In this document: positions 55,663-62,844 of the stretch, piece by piece
How positions within the stretch are numbered: position 1 is the stretch's first letter
How the letters are laid out: every line of letters starts with the position of its first letter
From: DGNJ01 sp002388905
Lineage (GTDB): Bacteria > Pseudomonadota > Gammaproteobacteria > Pseudomonadales > Porticoccaceae
Direction of reading: 5' to 3'
Assembly: GCA_036843405.1 (NCBI GenBank)
Contig: DAITSJ010000009.1
Location: 1-64,000 of the forward strand
DNA length: 64,000 bases
The notes under the pieces: generated by a model
What the model saw: only the letters and a program-made list of their open reading frames with translations
What the model was told of the DNA's origin: nothing
Database searches by the model: none
Translations under genes and position numbers: made by a program

Positions 55663-56772
55663 ATGACCGGACCCTATCCCCGGCGTACGGAGCCGCTGCC
55701 CCGTTCCCTGGAGGAGGTCACCCCCGAGTGGCTTACCCGGACCCTGCAACTGCGTTACCCGGCGTTGCGGGTGGAGGGTTTCGATACGGTCCAGGTGGTC
55801 AATACCCACACCACCAAGCTGCGGCTGAAACTGGACTTGAACCAGGCTGGCCGGGAGGCGGGGTTGCCCGAAAACGTCTGCCTCAAGGCCAACTGGTCAG
55901 GCGACCCCCTGAGCAGCAGCGCGGGCATCTGTGCCCTGGAGGCGCGCTTTTACCACCATATGCGGGAGGCGCTGCCGGTGCCCGCCCCCGAAGGCTATTT
56001 CGCCGATTGGGACGACGACGAATTCAATCAGGGCCTGGTGGTGATGGAAGACCTGGTGGCATCAGAGGTGAGTTTCGGCAGCGTCTGCCGCCCCCTGGAT
56101 ATCGACGAAGCCGCCCGGGCACTGGAACAGTTGTCCGCCATTCACGCCGGCTGGTGGGGGAGCCCGCAACTGGATACCTACGGGTGGCTGAAGCCGTCCA
56201 TGGGTCCCGACAGTGCCGACCCGGGCCAGTACCGGCACCTTTCCGATAATATCTTTGCCTTCAGCAAGCATCCCCAGCGCATCGAGCGCATGCCGGCCTG
56301 GATGGTGGCGGACGTCACCCGCCTGGGCCGGGCCTACGATGCCCTGGTGACCCGTGAAGCCTCGCACACCTGGCCAAAGTGCCTGGTCCACGGCGACGCC
56401 CACCTGGGCAACACTTACGTGACCGCCGACGGTGAGCGCCGCTGGCTGGATTGGCAGTTGATCCGCAAGGGACGCCCCTGGCGGGACCTTGCCTGGTTCC
56501 TGATCGGCGCACTACGTGTCGAGGACCGGCGAAATGCCGAACAGGACCTGATTCGTCACTATATCGATGCCCTGGTGGCCCGGGGTATCGCCGATATTCC
56601 CGACTTCGATCATATCTGGCATGAGTACCGTCATTGGCCGGTCTACGGCCTGGTGGCCTGGATGGGTACCGACGAAGCCTGGCAGGAAGGGGATGCGGTT
56701 CTGGCCGGTCTCGAGCGATTCGCGGCGGCTTCAGAGGATCTGGAAACACTGTCGCTATTGGAGAAGCGGTAG
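55663..56772 (+). CDS. APH-fold kinase (EcKinase-like) 3
   Basis: 369 residues. Seen: GREAGLPENVCLKANWSG, ICALEARFYHHM, the complete catalytic loop LVHGDAHLGNTYV and RRWLDWQLIRKGRPWRD. All residues expected for phosphoryl transfer are present. It closely resembles the kinase at 40748, which has LGD in place of HGD. Third gene in the operon after two SDRs. It probably phosphorylates an alcohol made or used by those SDRs; which one is unknown. Confidence 0.82.
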   Translation: MTGPYPRRTEPLPRSLEEVTPEWLTRTLQLRYPALRVEGFDTVQVVNTHTTKLRLKLDLNQAGREAGLPENVCLKANWSGDPLSSSAGICALEARFYHHMREALPVPAPEGYFADWDDDEFNQGLVVMEDLVASEVSFGSVCRPLDIDEAARALEQLSAIHAGWWGSPQLDTYGWLKPSMGPDSADPGQYRHLSDNIFAFSKHPQRIERMPAWMVADVTRLGRAYDALVTREASHTWPKCLVHGDAHLGNTYVTADGERRWLDWQLIRKGRPWRDLAWFLIGALRVEDRRNAEQDLIRHYIDALVARGIADIPDFDHIWHEYRHWPVYGLVAWMGTDEAWQEGDAVLAGLERFAAASEDLETLSLLEKR

Positions 56773-56817
56773 CGGGCCCTGGCTCCCAAATACATTGGAA
56801 CGGAGTACAACAGTATT

Positions 56818-58392
56818 ATGAACAAGGATTATGATGTCATTATCGTCGGCGCCGGCCACAACGGCATGGTGGCGGCCAACTATCTGGCCCGCGACGGCAA
56901 GCGGGTGGCGGTGATTGAGCGCCTGGGCAAGGTGGGCGGCATGACCAGTTCGGGTTACATGATTCCCGAAGCGCCGGAGCATCTGGTGACACCCTGTGCG
57001 GTGGAGATCATCTTTATGCGCGGCACCGGCATTATCGAGGACCTGGACCTGCACAAGCACGGGCTGCAAACCATCGACCCCGACCCCTCCTATGCCTACC
57101 TGCATCCGGACGGCAGTTCCGTGGCCCTGTTCCGGGACCCCAAACGCACGGCGGACGACATGGCCCGGCTGTCCAGATCCGACGGCAGGAATTACCTGAA
57201 ATTCATGGAAACCATCGATGCCATGATGGATATCGGCCTGCCCATGATGATGGCCGATCCCGGGCGCTACAAGTTCAGCGATATAACCAAGTTGCTCGGC
57301 GCCCTCATCCGCAACCGCAAGCTGCGCACTGAATTGACCAACCTGGCCTCGGGAACCGCCGACCAGATTGCCTGCGAGTGGTTCGAGCATCCGGCCAACA
57401 TTGCCCTGCTCACCAATATCGCCGGCGGCGTTGGCCCCGTCGATGAAGACGGCAACGCCGCCGCCTATATGCTTTTCGGCCTGCTGCACAGGCTGGGCGT
57501 GGGCAAGCCCGTGGGCAGCCTCCAGTCCCTGTCCAATGCCCTGGCGTCGAGCTTCGAGTCCGTTGGCGGCAAGATTCACCTGAACGCCCCGGTCCAGGAA
57601 ATCGTCATCCAGGATGGCGAGACCAGGGGCGTAAAACTGGAGGATGGCAAAATGATCACCGCCGACGTGGTGGTTGCCACCTGCGATCCCCAGACCGCCT
57701 ACAAGATGACCACCCCCGGCGGCATCGACAAGCGTTACATGACCCGCATGGAGCATGCGCCGGCGGCCCGCAACAATGTCGCGCCGCTACTGGCCAATAT
57801 CGCCATGTCCAAACCCCTGAGTCTCAAGCGTCACCAGGAACTGCGCCACGACGACGCCGACCTCAACAAAGCGGTGGGGCTGATCGGCACGCCGGAGGAG
57901 GTACGCGAGAACTTTAGCGCCGCCATTCGCGGCAAGCTGCCCAGGCGTTATGCGGTGTCCGTATCCCCGCTCAACAACTGGGACCCCAGCCAGGCCCCGG
58001 AGGGTCAGTCCATCGCCTACGTCTATCTGCCCGGCGTCGCCGTGGACATCGACGGTGGCTGGGACGCCAACAAGGACAAGTGCATGACGGATGCCCTGGC
58101 CCAGGTTTCCGAATTCTACGACGGTTTCGACAGCGAGATCGGCCGTTTTGTCGAGACACCGCCGGAGCGGGCCCGGCGCATGAACGTCACCAACGGCTGC
58201 GTTGTCCACATCGACTTCACCTCGAGCCGCGCGGGGCTGAAGCGCCCCGCCTATGAACTGGGCGGGCCCAGGCCTGTGGTGCCGGGCTTTTTCCTGGGCG
58301 GCTCGGGCACCCATCCCGGCGGCGGTGTCTCCGGCCTGCCGGGCAAACACGCGGCCGGCAGGGTGAGTCGCTACCTCAAGAAAAAGCGTTAA
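56818..58392 (+). CDS. FAD-dependent desaturase/oxidoreductase (CrtI/PYROXD2-like)
   Basis: 524 residues. Seen: FAD-binding VIIVGAGHNGMVAANYLARDGKRVAVIERLGKVGGM at the N-terminus (GAGHNG variant typical of the phytoene-desaturase-like group), and the C-terminal PGFFLGGSGTHPGGGVSGLPGKHAAG, the bacterial-type CrtI signature. Known members desaturate or isomerise long hydrophobic polyenes; several relatives have unknown substrates. It follows the kinase after 45 bp. In this setting it may act on a terpenoid-like compound; it is not evidence of carotenoid synthesis by itself. Confidence 0.84.
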   Translation: MNKDYDVIIVGAGHNGMVAANYLARDGKRVAVIERLGKVGGMTSSGYMIPEAPEHLVTPCAVEIIFMRGTGIIEDLDLHKHGLQTIDPDPSYAYLHPDGSSVALFRDPKRTADDMARLSRSDGRNYLKFMETIDAMMDIGLPMMMADPGRYKFSDITKLLGALIRNRKLRTELTNLASGTADQIACEWFEHPANIALLTNIAGGVGPVDEDGNAAAYMLFGLLHRLGVGKPVGSLQSLSNALASSFESVGGKIHLNAPVQEIVIQDGETRGVKLEDGKMITADVVVATCDPQTAYKMTTPGGIDKRYMTRMEHAPAARNNVAPLLANIAMSKPLSLKRHQELRHDDADLNKAVGLIGTPEEVRENFSAAIRGKLPRRYAVSVSPLNNWDPSQAPEGQSIAYVYLPGVAVDIDGGWDANKDKCMTDALAQVSEFYDGFDSEIGRFVETPPERARRMNVTNGCVVHIDFTSSRAGLKRPAYELGGPRPVVPGFFLGGSGTHPGGGVSGLPGKHAAGRVSRYLKKKR

Positions 58393-58399
58393 TAAATGG

Positions 58400-58430
58400 C
58401 GTGCCCGGCGCACTATTGCTGCCGGGCACG
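58400..58430 (+). other. GC-rich hairpin between operon genes
   Basis: CGTGCCCGGC, 11-base loop, GCCGGGCACG: perfect 10-bp stem, 8 bp after the stop of the desaturase-like gene. No T run. It may reduce readthrough or protect mRNA ends. Confidence 0.5.
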
Positions 58431-58468
58431 ACTCTCCCCCGAGAATAATTCAATTCAGGAGAAAGACA

Positions 58469-58834
58469 ATGAGCATACCCGATCCCAAAACCATTGAAAC
58501 CTTTCTGCGCACCCAGTACGACCTCTGGAGCCAGGCCCGGTTCGAAGACATGCTGGAGGAATTCCGCAAGATCGCCCCCAACGGCCTGACAATCGAATAC
58601 GTGGGCCATCCCCCGAAGGACGGCTGGCAGGAACTGGACGACATGTGGCAGCAGTACGGCGGCAAATGTCCCACCGAGGTGAAGCAGTTGCTGGTCAACG
58701 GCAACGAGGCCGCCACCTATATCCACAACCACCTGCAGACCGACGATGGCGTGCACACCCTGCCCAGCATCGAAACCTATCGTTTCGAGGACGGCAAATT
58801 GCACGTTCGCTATTTCCATCCGGCTCAGGATTGA
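58469..58834 (+). CDS. NTF2-fold (SnoaL-like) protein
   Basis: 121 residues with AGGAG upstream. Seen: TIETFLRTQYDLWSQARFEDMLEEFRKIAPNGLTIEYVG at the start and SIETYRFEDGKLHVRYFHPAQD at the end, the ring-shaped NTF2 pattern. No catalytic residues can be assigned. It lies between the desaturase-like and luciferase-like genes and is likely to act on the same substrate, for example as isomerase or hydratase. Confidence 0.72.
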   Translation: MSIPDPKTIETFLRTQYDLWSQARFEDMLEEFRKIAPNGLTIEYVGHPPKDGWQELDDMWQQYGGKCPTEVKQLLVNGNEAATYIHNHLQTDDGVHTLPSIETYRFEDGKLHVRYFHPAQD

Positions 58835-58898
58835 GCGCCGGCCGGGTGACGAGACCTCCGGAGGGATCGCCGCCGCCAGGAATAGATAAGGAGAAACA

Positions 58899-59915
58899 AT
58901 GACCAAAAAGAGAATCTGGGGACAATTGCCCCCGCTGCCCGGGGAGCAACTGGTCGATCTGGTGAAACAGTACGAGGCCGCCGGGCTGGAAGGCATCTGG
59001 TCTTCGCAGACTTTCGGCGCACCCTTTCTGCCGCTTTCCGCCGCGGCGGTGGCCAGCGACAGGCTCAAGCTGGGCACCGGGATTGCCCTGGCCTTTACCC
59101 GCAGCCCGCTGGAGACGGCGTGCAACATCATGGACCTGGACCTGATCAGTAATGGCCGCGCGGTACTCGGGCTGGGGTCCAGCGCCAAAAGCCTGATCGA
59201 TGCCTTCGGCATGGAGTACGGCAAGCCGTTGACTCATATGCGCGAAGTGATCGGGCTGGTTCGAAGGATTGTCGCGGAAGGGCACAAGGGCACCCTGGGC
59301 AGGCTGGAAGGCGAGTACCACACGTTGGACCTGGAGCACTTCCGCACACTGGCGCCACCGGTACGCACGGAAATTCCCATCTACATGCCCGCGGTTTTCG
59401 AGAAGGCGGTGACAATGGCCGGCGAACTGGCCGACGGCCTGTTGAGCCACCCCCTGTGGGCCGACAAATGGATAGAGGACAAGGTGGCCGCCAGCCTTAA
59501 GGCGGGGCTCGACCGCGGCGGCCGCGAGCGCCGGCAGATCGATGTCAACCTGATGGTGTTCGTCGCCATCAACGAGGACAGGCGGCAGGCCATCGAGGAC
59601 ACCCGGGCCAATATCGCCTTCTACAGCCAGTCGCCCCAGTACAATCGCTATTTCGATTATATCGGTTTCGGCAAGGAGGCCCGGGCCATTCAGGAGGCCT
59701 TTTCCCGCGACGATACCGAGGCCATGACAGCGGCCTGCAGCGACGCCATGGTGGAAACCATCGCCCTGGTGGGGACGCCCGACGAGGTCCGCGCGCGCAT
59801 GGCCGAACGCACCGCCCTGGCGGATGCCTGCACGCCGGTCATTCCCCATTTCGGGCTCGATGAGGAAAAGACCGCCTACTATACGCGGCGTATTGCCGAG
59901 GTTTTTTACGATTAG
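58899..59915 (+). CDS. Luciferase-like (LLM) oxidoreductase
   Basis: 338 residues with AAGGAG upstream. Seen: LVDLVKQYEAAGLEGIWSSQTFG near 20-42, GTGIALAFTRSPLETACNIMDLDLISNGRAVLGLGSS in the middle (pattern for the FMN/F420 site), and a C-terminal helix region with ETIALVGTPDEVRARMA. It fits the F420-type LLM group; FMN use is equally possible. Embedded in the operon, 66 bp before an FAD enzyme. Confidence 0.84.
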   Translation: MTKKRIWGQLPPLPGEQLVDLVKQYEAAGLEGIWSSQTFGAPFLPLSAAAVASDRLKLGTGIALAFTRSPLETACNIMDLDLISNGRAVLGLGSSAKSLIDAFGMEYGKPLTHMREVIGLVRRIVAEGHKGTLGRLEGEYHTLDLEHFRTLAPPVRTEIPIYMPAVFEKAVTMAGELADGLLSHPLWADKWIEDKVAASLKAGLDRGGRERRQIDVNLMVFVAINEDRRQAIEDTRANIAFYSQSPQYNRYFDYIGFGKEARAIQEAFSRDDTEAMTAACSDAMVETIALVGTPDEVRARMAERTALADACTPVIPHFGLDEEKTAYYTRRIAEVFYD

Positions 59916-59981
59916 GACGCGCTGGCGGTGCGGCGATCACCCTGCCGCCAATTGATAACACGGATTTTCAGGAGGATGTCG

Positions 59982-61613
59982 ATGAATTGGGATATGGAGA
60001 CGGACTTGCTCTGTGTGGGTTCCGGCGCCGGCGGCATGGCGGCGGCGATTGTCGCCGCCGAGCAGGGCGCCAGGGCGCTGGTCGTGGAAAAGGACAATGT
60101 GGTGGGCGGTGTCACGGGCCTGTCCTCCGGACAATGCTGGCTCGGGGGCTCGCACCTTGAGGAAGCGGCCGGCCTCGACGACAGCCGGGAGGAAACCCTG
60201 CGCTATCTGGAGCACCTATCCCAGGGCCATGCCGAGCCACACCTGCGGGAAGTCTTTGTCGACAAGGGGCGGGAGGTGATCGAATATCTGACCGAGACCA
60301 TTGGCCTGCGCCTGCAGGTGGTCCGGGACCTGCCCGATTATTACTATCCCGCCGTCGAAGGCAGTAGGGCCGAAGGCCGCTACCTAGAAATTGAACCCTT
60401 CCCGGCCGGGGAACTCGGGGACTGGGCGGCACGCTGCATGGTGACGCCCTACGGCGAGGGCTATGCCTACGTCACTTCCAACGAATTCAACGCCATGAAG
60501 ATGGGCAGGGGTGAGCCGGTCTGGGATTGCCTGGCCCGGCACCTGGAAAGGGACGAGCGTTGCGCCGGCGCCGGCCTGATGGCGGCCATGGTCAAGGCGG
60601 CCCTGGACAGGGGCGTGGAGATTCTCACCGAAAGTCCCGCCACCCGGCTTATTCATGAAAACGGCAAAGTGACCGGCGCCATCGTCGCCACGCCCGAAGG
60701 CGAAAAACGGGTCAAGGCCAGGGGCGTGGTGCTGGCCACCAGCGGTTACGACTGGAACCGGAAAATGGTCAGCAGCTTCGAGGCCCTGCCCGAGAGCGGC
60801 ACCATGTGCCCGCCCACGGTTGAAGGGGACCATCTGGTCATGGCAGCGGAGTTGGGCGCCATCCCACTGCCCAGCCGGGCACCGGCCCAGACGCCGGTTT
60901 TTATCGGCTACAAGGTGCCCGGCGAAACCGTATACGGCCATACCTCCTTTCGCATGTGGCTGCCGGGCCACCCCCACTCGATGATCGTCAATCGCAGCGG
61001 CAGCCGCTTCTGCGACGACAGTTTCTACCCGGATGTGGCCACCAAGGTGGGTCGTTTTGACGGCCAGGAGGACGGCATGGTCAACTGGCCGGCCTGGCTG
61101 GTGTTCGACGAGAACTTCCGGGAAAAATACGGTATCCTGCCGGCCTTTCCCGGCGAGCCTGTGCCCGAGGGCATGGCCACCACCGCCGGGTCCATCGAGG
61201 AACTGGCCAGGCTTACCGGCATCGACGCGGACGGGCTGGCCGCAACCGTGGCCCGCTTTAACGGCTTCTGCGCGACCGGTATCGATGAGGATTTCGGGCG
61301 CGGCACCGTGCCCTGGGGACGTCTGATGACCGGCGACCCCCGCATGGGCGAGAACCAGAACCTGGGGCCGTTGGAAAAGCCGCCCTATTACGCGGTCAGG
61401 CTCGAAAGAGTGGTGATGGGGGTGCCCACGGCGGGGCTCGAGGTCGACGACAAGGCCCGGGTAATCAACGTTCAGGGCGAGCCGATCCCCGGGCTTTTCG
61501 CGGCGGGCAATGCCGCCACCTGGCGGGATATCGGCGGCGGCTACAACAGCGGCATCGCCAATACCCGTGGCCTGGTTCAGGGTTATCTGGCGGCGCGCCA
61601 CGTGGCCGGATGA
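59982..61613 (+). CDS. FAD-dependent oxidoreductase (KstD/fumarate-reductase-like)
   Basis: 543 residues. The start at 59982 is preferred because GGAGG (59971-59975) sits 6 bp before it, while the ATG at 59976 touches GGAGG. Seen: FAD motif CVGSGAGGMAAAIVAAEQG near residue 10, ATSGYDWNRKMV, and IPGLFAAGNAATWRDIGGGYNSGIANTRGLVQG at the C-terminus. The Tyr-x3-Gly of KstD (YPGDG in the protein at 46945) is missing; its place reads ERVVMGVPTAG. So it is a relative with another substrate or reaction. Confidence 0.82.
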   Translation: MNWDMETDLLCVGSGAGGMAAAIVAAEQGARALVVEKDNVVGGVTGLSSGQCWLGGSHLEEAAGLDDSREETLRYLEHLSQGHAEPHLREVFVDKGREVIEYLTETIGLRLQVVRDLPDYYYPAVEGSRAEGRYLEIEPFPAGELGDWAARCMVTPYGEGYAYVTSNEFNAMKMGRGEPVWDCLARHLERDERCAGAGLMAAMVKAALDRGVEILTESPATRLIHENGKVTGAIVATPEGEKRVKARGVVLATSGYDWNRKMVSSFEALPESGTMCPPTVEGDHLVMAAELGAIPLPSRAPAQTPVFIGYKVPGETVYGHTSFRMWLPGHPHSMIVNRSGSRFCDDSFYPDVATKVGRFDGQEDGMVNWPAWLVFDENFREKYGILPAFPGEPVPEGMATTAGSIEELARLTGIDADGLAATVARFNGFCATGIDEDFGRGTVPWGRLMTGDPRMGENQNLGPLEKPPYYAVRLERVVMGVPTAGLEVDDKARVINVQGEPIPGLFAAGNAATWRDIGGGYNSGIANTRGLVQGYLAARHVAG

Positions 61614-61666
61614 CCCGTCCTTTCGGGCACCACCAATTCACTATCCAGCGAGTACCTGTAGTTACC

Positions 61667-62776
61667 ATGATCGAATCGGACAAGAAGGCTATTGCCACCA
61701 CCCTGGAAAACTGGCTGAAGCCCCGCTTGCGGGCCGAATCCGTGGAAATTATCGAATTCAAGGATCGTTCCGGTGCCGGTTTTTCCGCCGAGACCTTCTA
61801 TATCGATGTCCGCTACCGCCGGGAAGGAAAGGACCAACAGGACAGCCTGGTGGTGCGCTTCCAGAATCAGGACAGCGACTTCTTCCTGGAGGCGGATATC
61901 GAATTTCCCTACCGGGTCATGGAAGTCATGTCCGAGCGAGGCGGTATCCCGGTACCCGATCTGGTTGGCCTTGAGATGGACGGAAAGTTGCTGGGCGCGC
62001 CCTTCCTGGTGATGCGCAAAATGCCCGGCAGGGTGGTGCAGCAAAGTCCCAATTACAACAAGGAGGGCTGGCTCCGGGATCTGCCACCGGAAAGGCGCGG
62101 TCAGGTCTGGTTCAACGCCATCGATATGATGGCCCGTGTCCATCGTCTGGACTGGCGCGATGGCTTTGAGTTCCTGGCCGATCCCAAACGCGGCGAGCCG
62201 GGCCTTTCGAATTACCTGGACTGGGTGGAAGAGTGGTACCTGTGGTCCCGGGGCGACAAGCCCATCGCCCTGATGGACAAGGCCTTCGAGCGCCTGAAAA
62301 AGGACAGGCCCCGGAATCCGCCGGTGGATGTCCTCTGGGGCGACCCCGGCAGCAGCAATATCCTGTTCGGCGATGACCTGCAAGTCAACTGCGTGCTGGA
62401 CTGGGAAATGGCCACCCTGGGTCCCGCCGAAGTGGACCTGGCCTGGTGGCTCTTTTTCGACCAGTTGTTCAGCGAGGGCATGGGCGTCGAGCGCCTGGAA
62501 GGCCTGCCGGACCGGGCGCAGACCATCGAATATTACCAATCCAGGCTCGGGCGCTCCGTGGAAAACATGGAATACTACGATCTGCTGGCGACATTCCGCA
62601 TGGCCATTGTCGGGGTGCGGGCGGTGGACCGGCAGATACAGCTGGGGCGTATTCCGGCCGATACCGGTGCCCGTTCCGGCCAGCCTATCATGGCGATGCT
62701 GGCCAGGCGGCTGGGTGAGCCGGAGCCGGAGGTGGGCGAGGACTTCAGGGTCTTCTCGGCGGCTATCAATCTGTAG
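61667..62776 (+). CDS. APH-fold kinase 4 (WGD type)
   Basis: 369 residues from the ATG at 61667; an ATG at 61610 overlaps the previous stop (ATGA) and would add 19 residues, so coupled translation from there is possible. Seen: YRVMEVMSERGGIPVPDLVGLEMD, LVMRKMPGRVVQQ, catalytic loop VDVLWGDPGSSNILF and NCVLDWEMATLGPAEVDLAWW. The His of HGD is Trp, common in this subfamily. The same subfamily includes LvaA, the kinase that phosphorylates 4-hydroxyvaleryl-CoA in Pseudomonas putida; I infer only the chemistry type. Confidence 0.8.
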   Translation: MIESDKKAIATTLENWLKPRLRAESVEIIEFKDRSGAGFSAETFYIDVRYRREGKDQQDSLVVRFQNQDSDFFLEADIEFPYRVMEVMSERGGIPVPDLVGLEMDGKLLGAPFLVMRKMPGRVVQQSPNYNKEGWLRDLPPERRGQVWFNAIDMMARVHRLDWRDGFEFLADPKRGEPGLSNYLDWVEEWYLWSRGDKPIALMDKAFERLKKDRPRNPPVDVLWGDPGSSNILFGDDLQVNCVLDWEMATLGPAEVDLAWWLFFDQLFSEGMGVERLEGLPDRAQTIEYYQSRLGRSVENMEYYDLLATFRMAIVGVRAVDRQIQLGRIPADTGARSGQPIMAMLARRLGEPEPEVGEDFRVFSAAINL

Positions 62777-62844
62777 TGCAGGGCCAGCCGGCTCGCCCGC
62801 AAAAGAGGCGAATGGCCGGTAATAACACGATGGGGGTAGGAACC

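Noticed and set aside
56818..58392. Carotenoid biosynthesis (CrtI)
   Set aside because: No crtB, crtE or crtY is near; the protein fits the wider CrtI/PYROXD2 group with unknown substrates.
35095..62776. Aminoglycoside resistance genes
   Set aside because: The APH fold is shared, but the LDWQ motif, the neighbours (SDRs, FAD enzymes) and the number of copies point to metabolic kinases.
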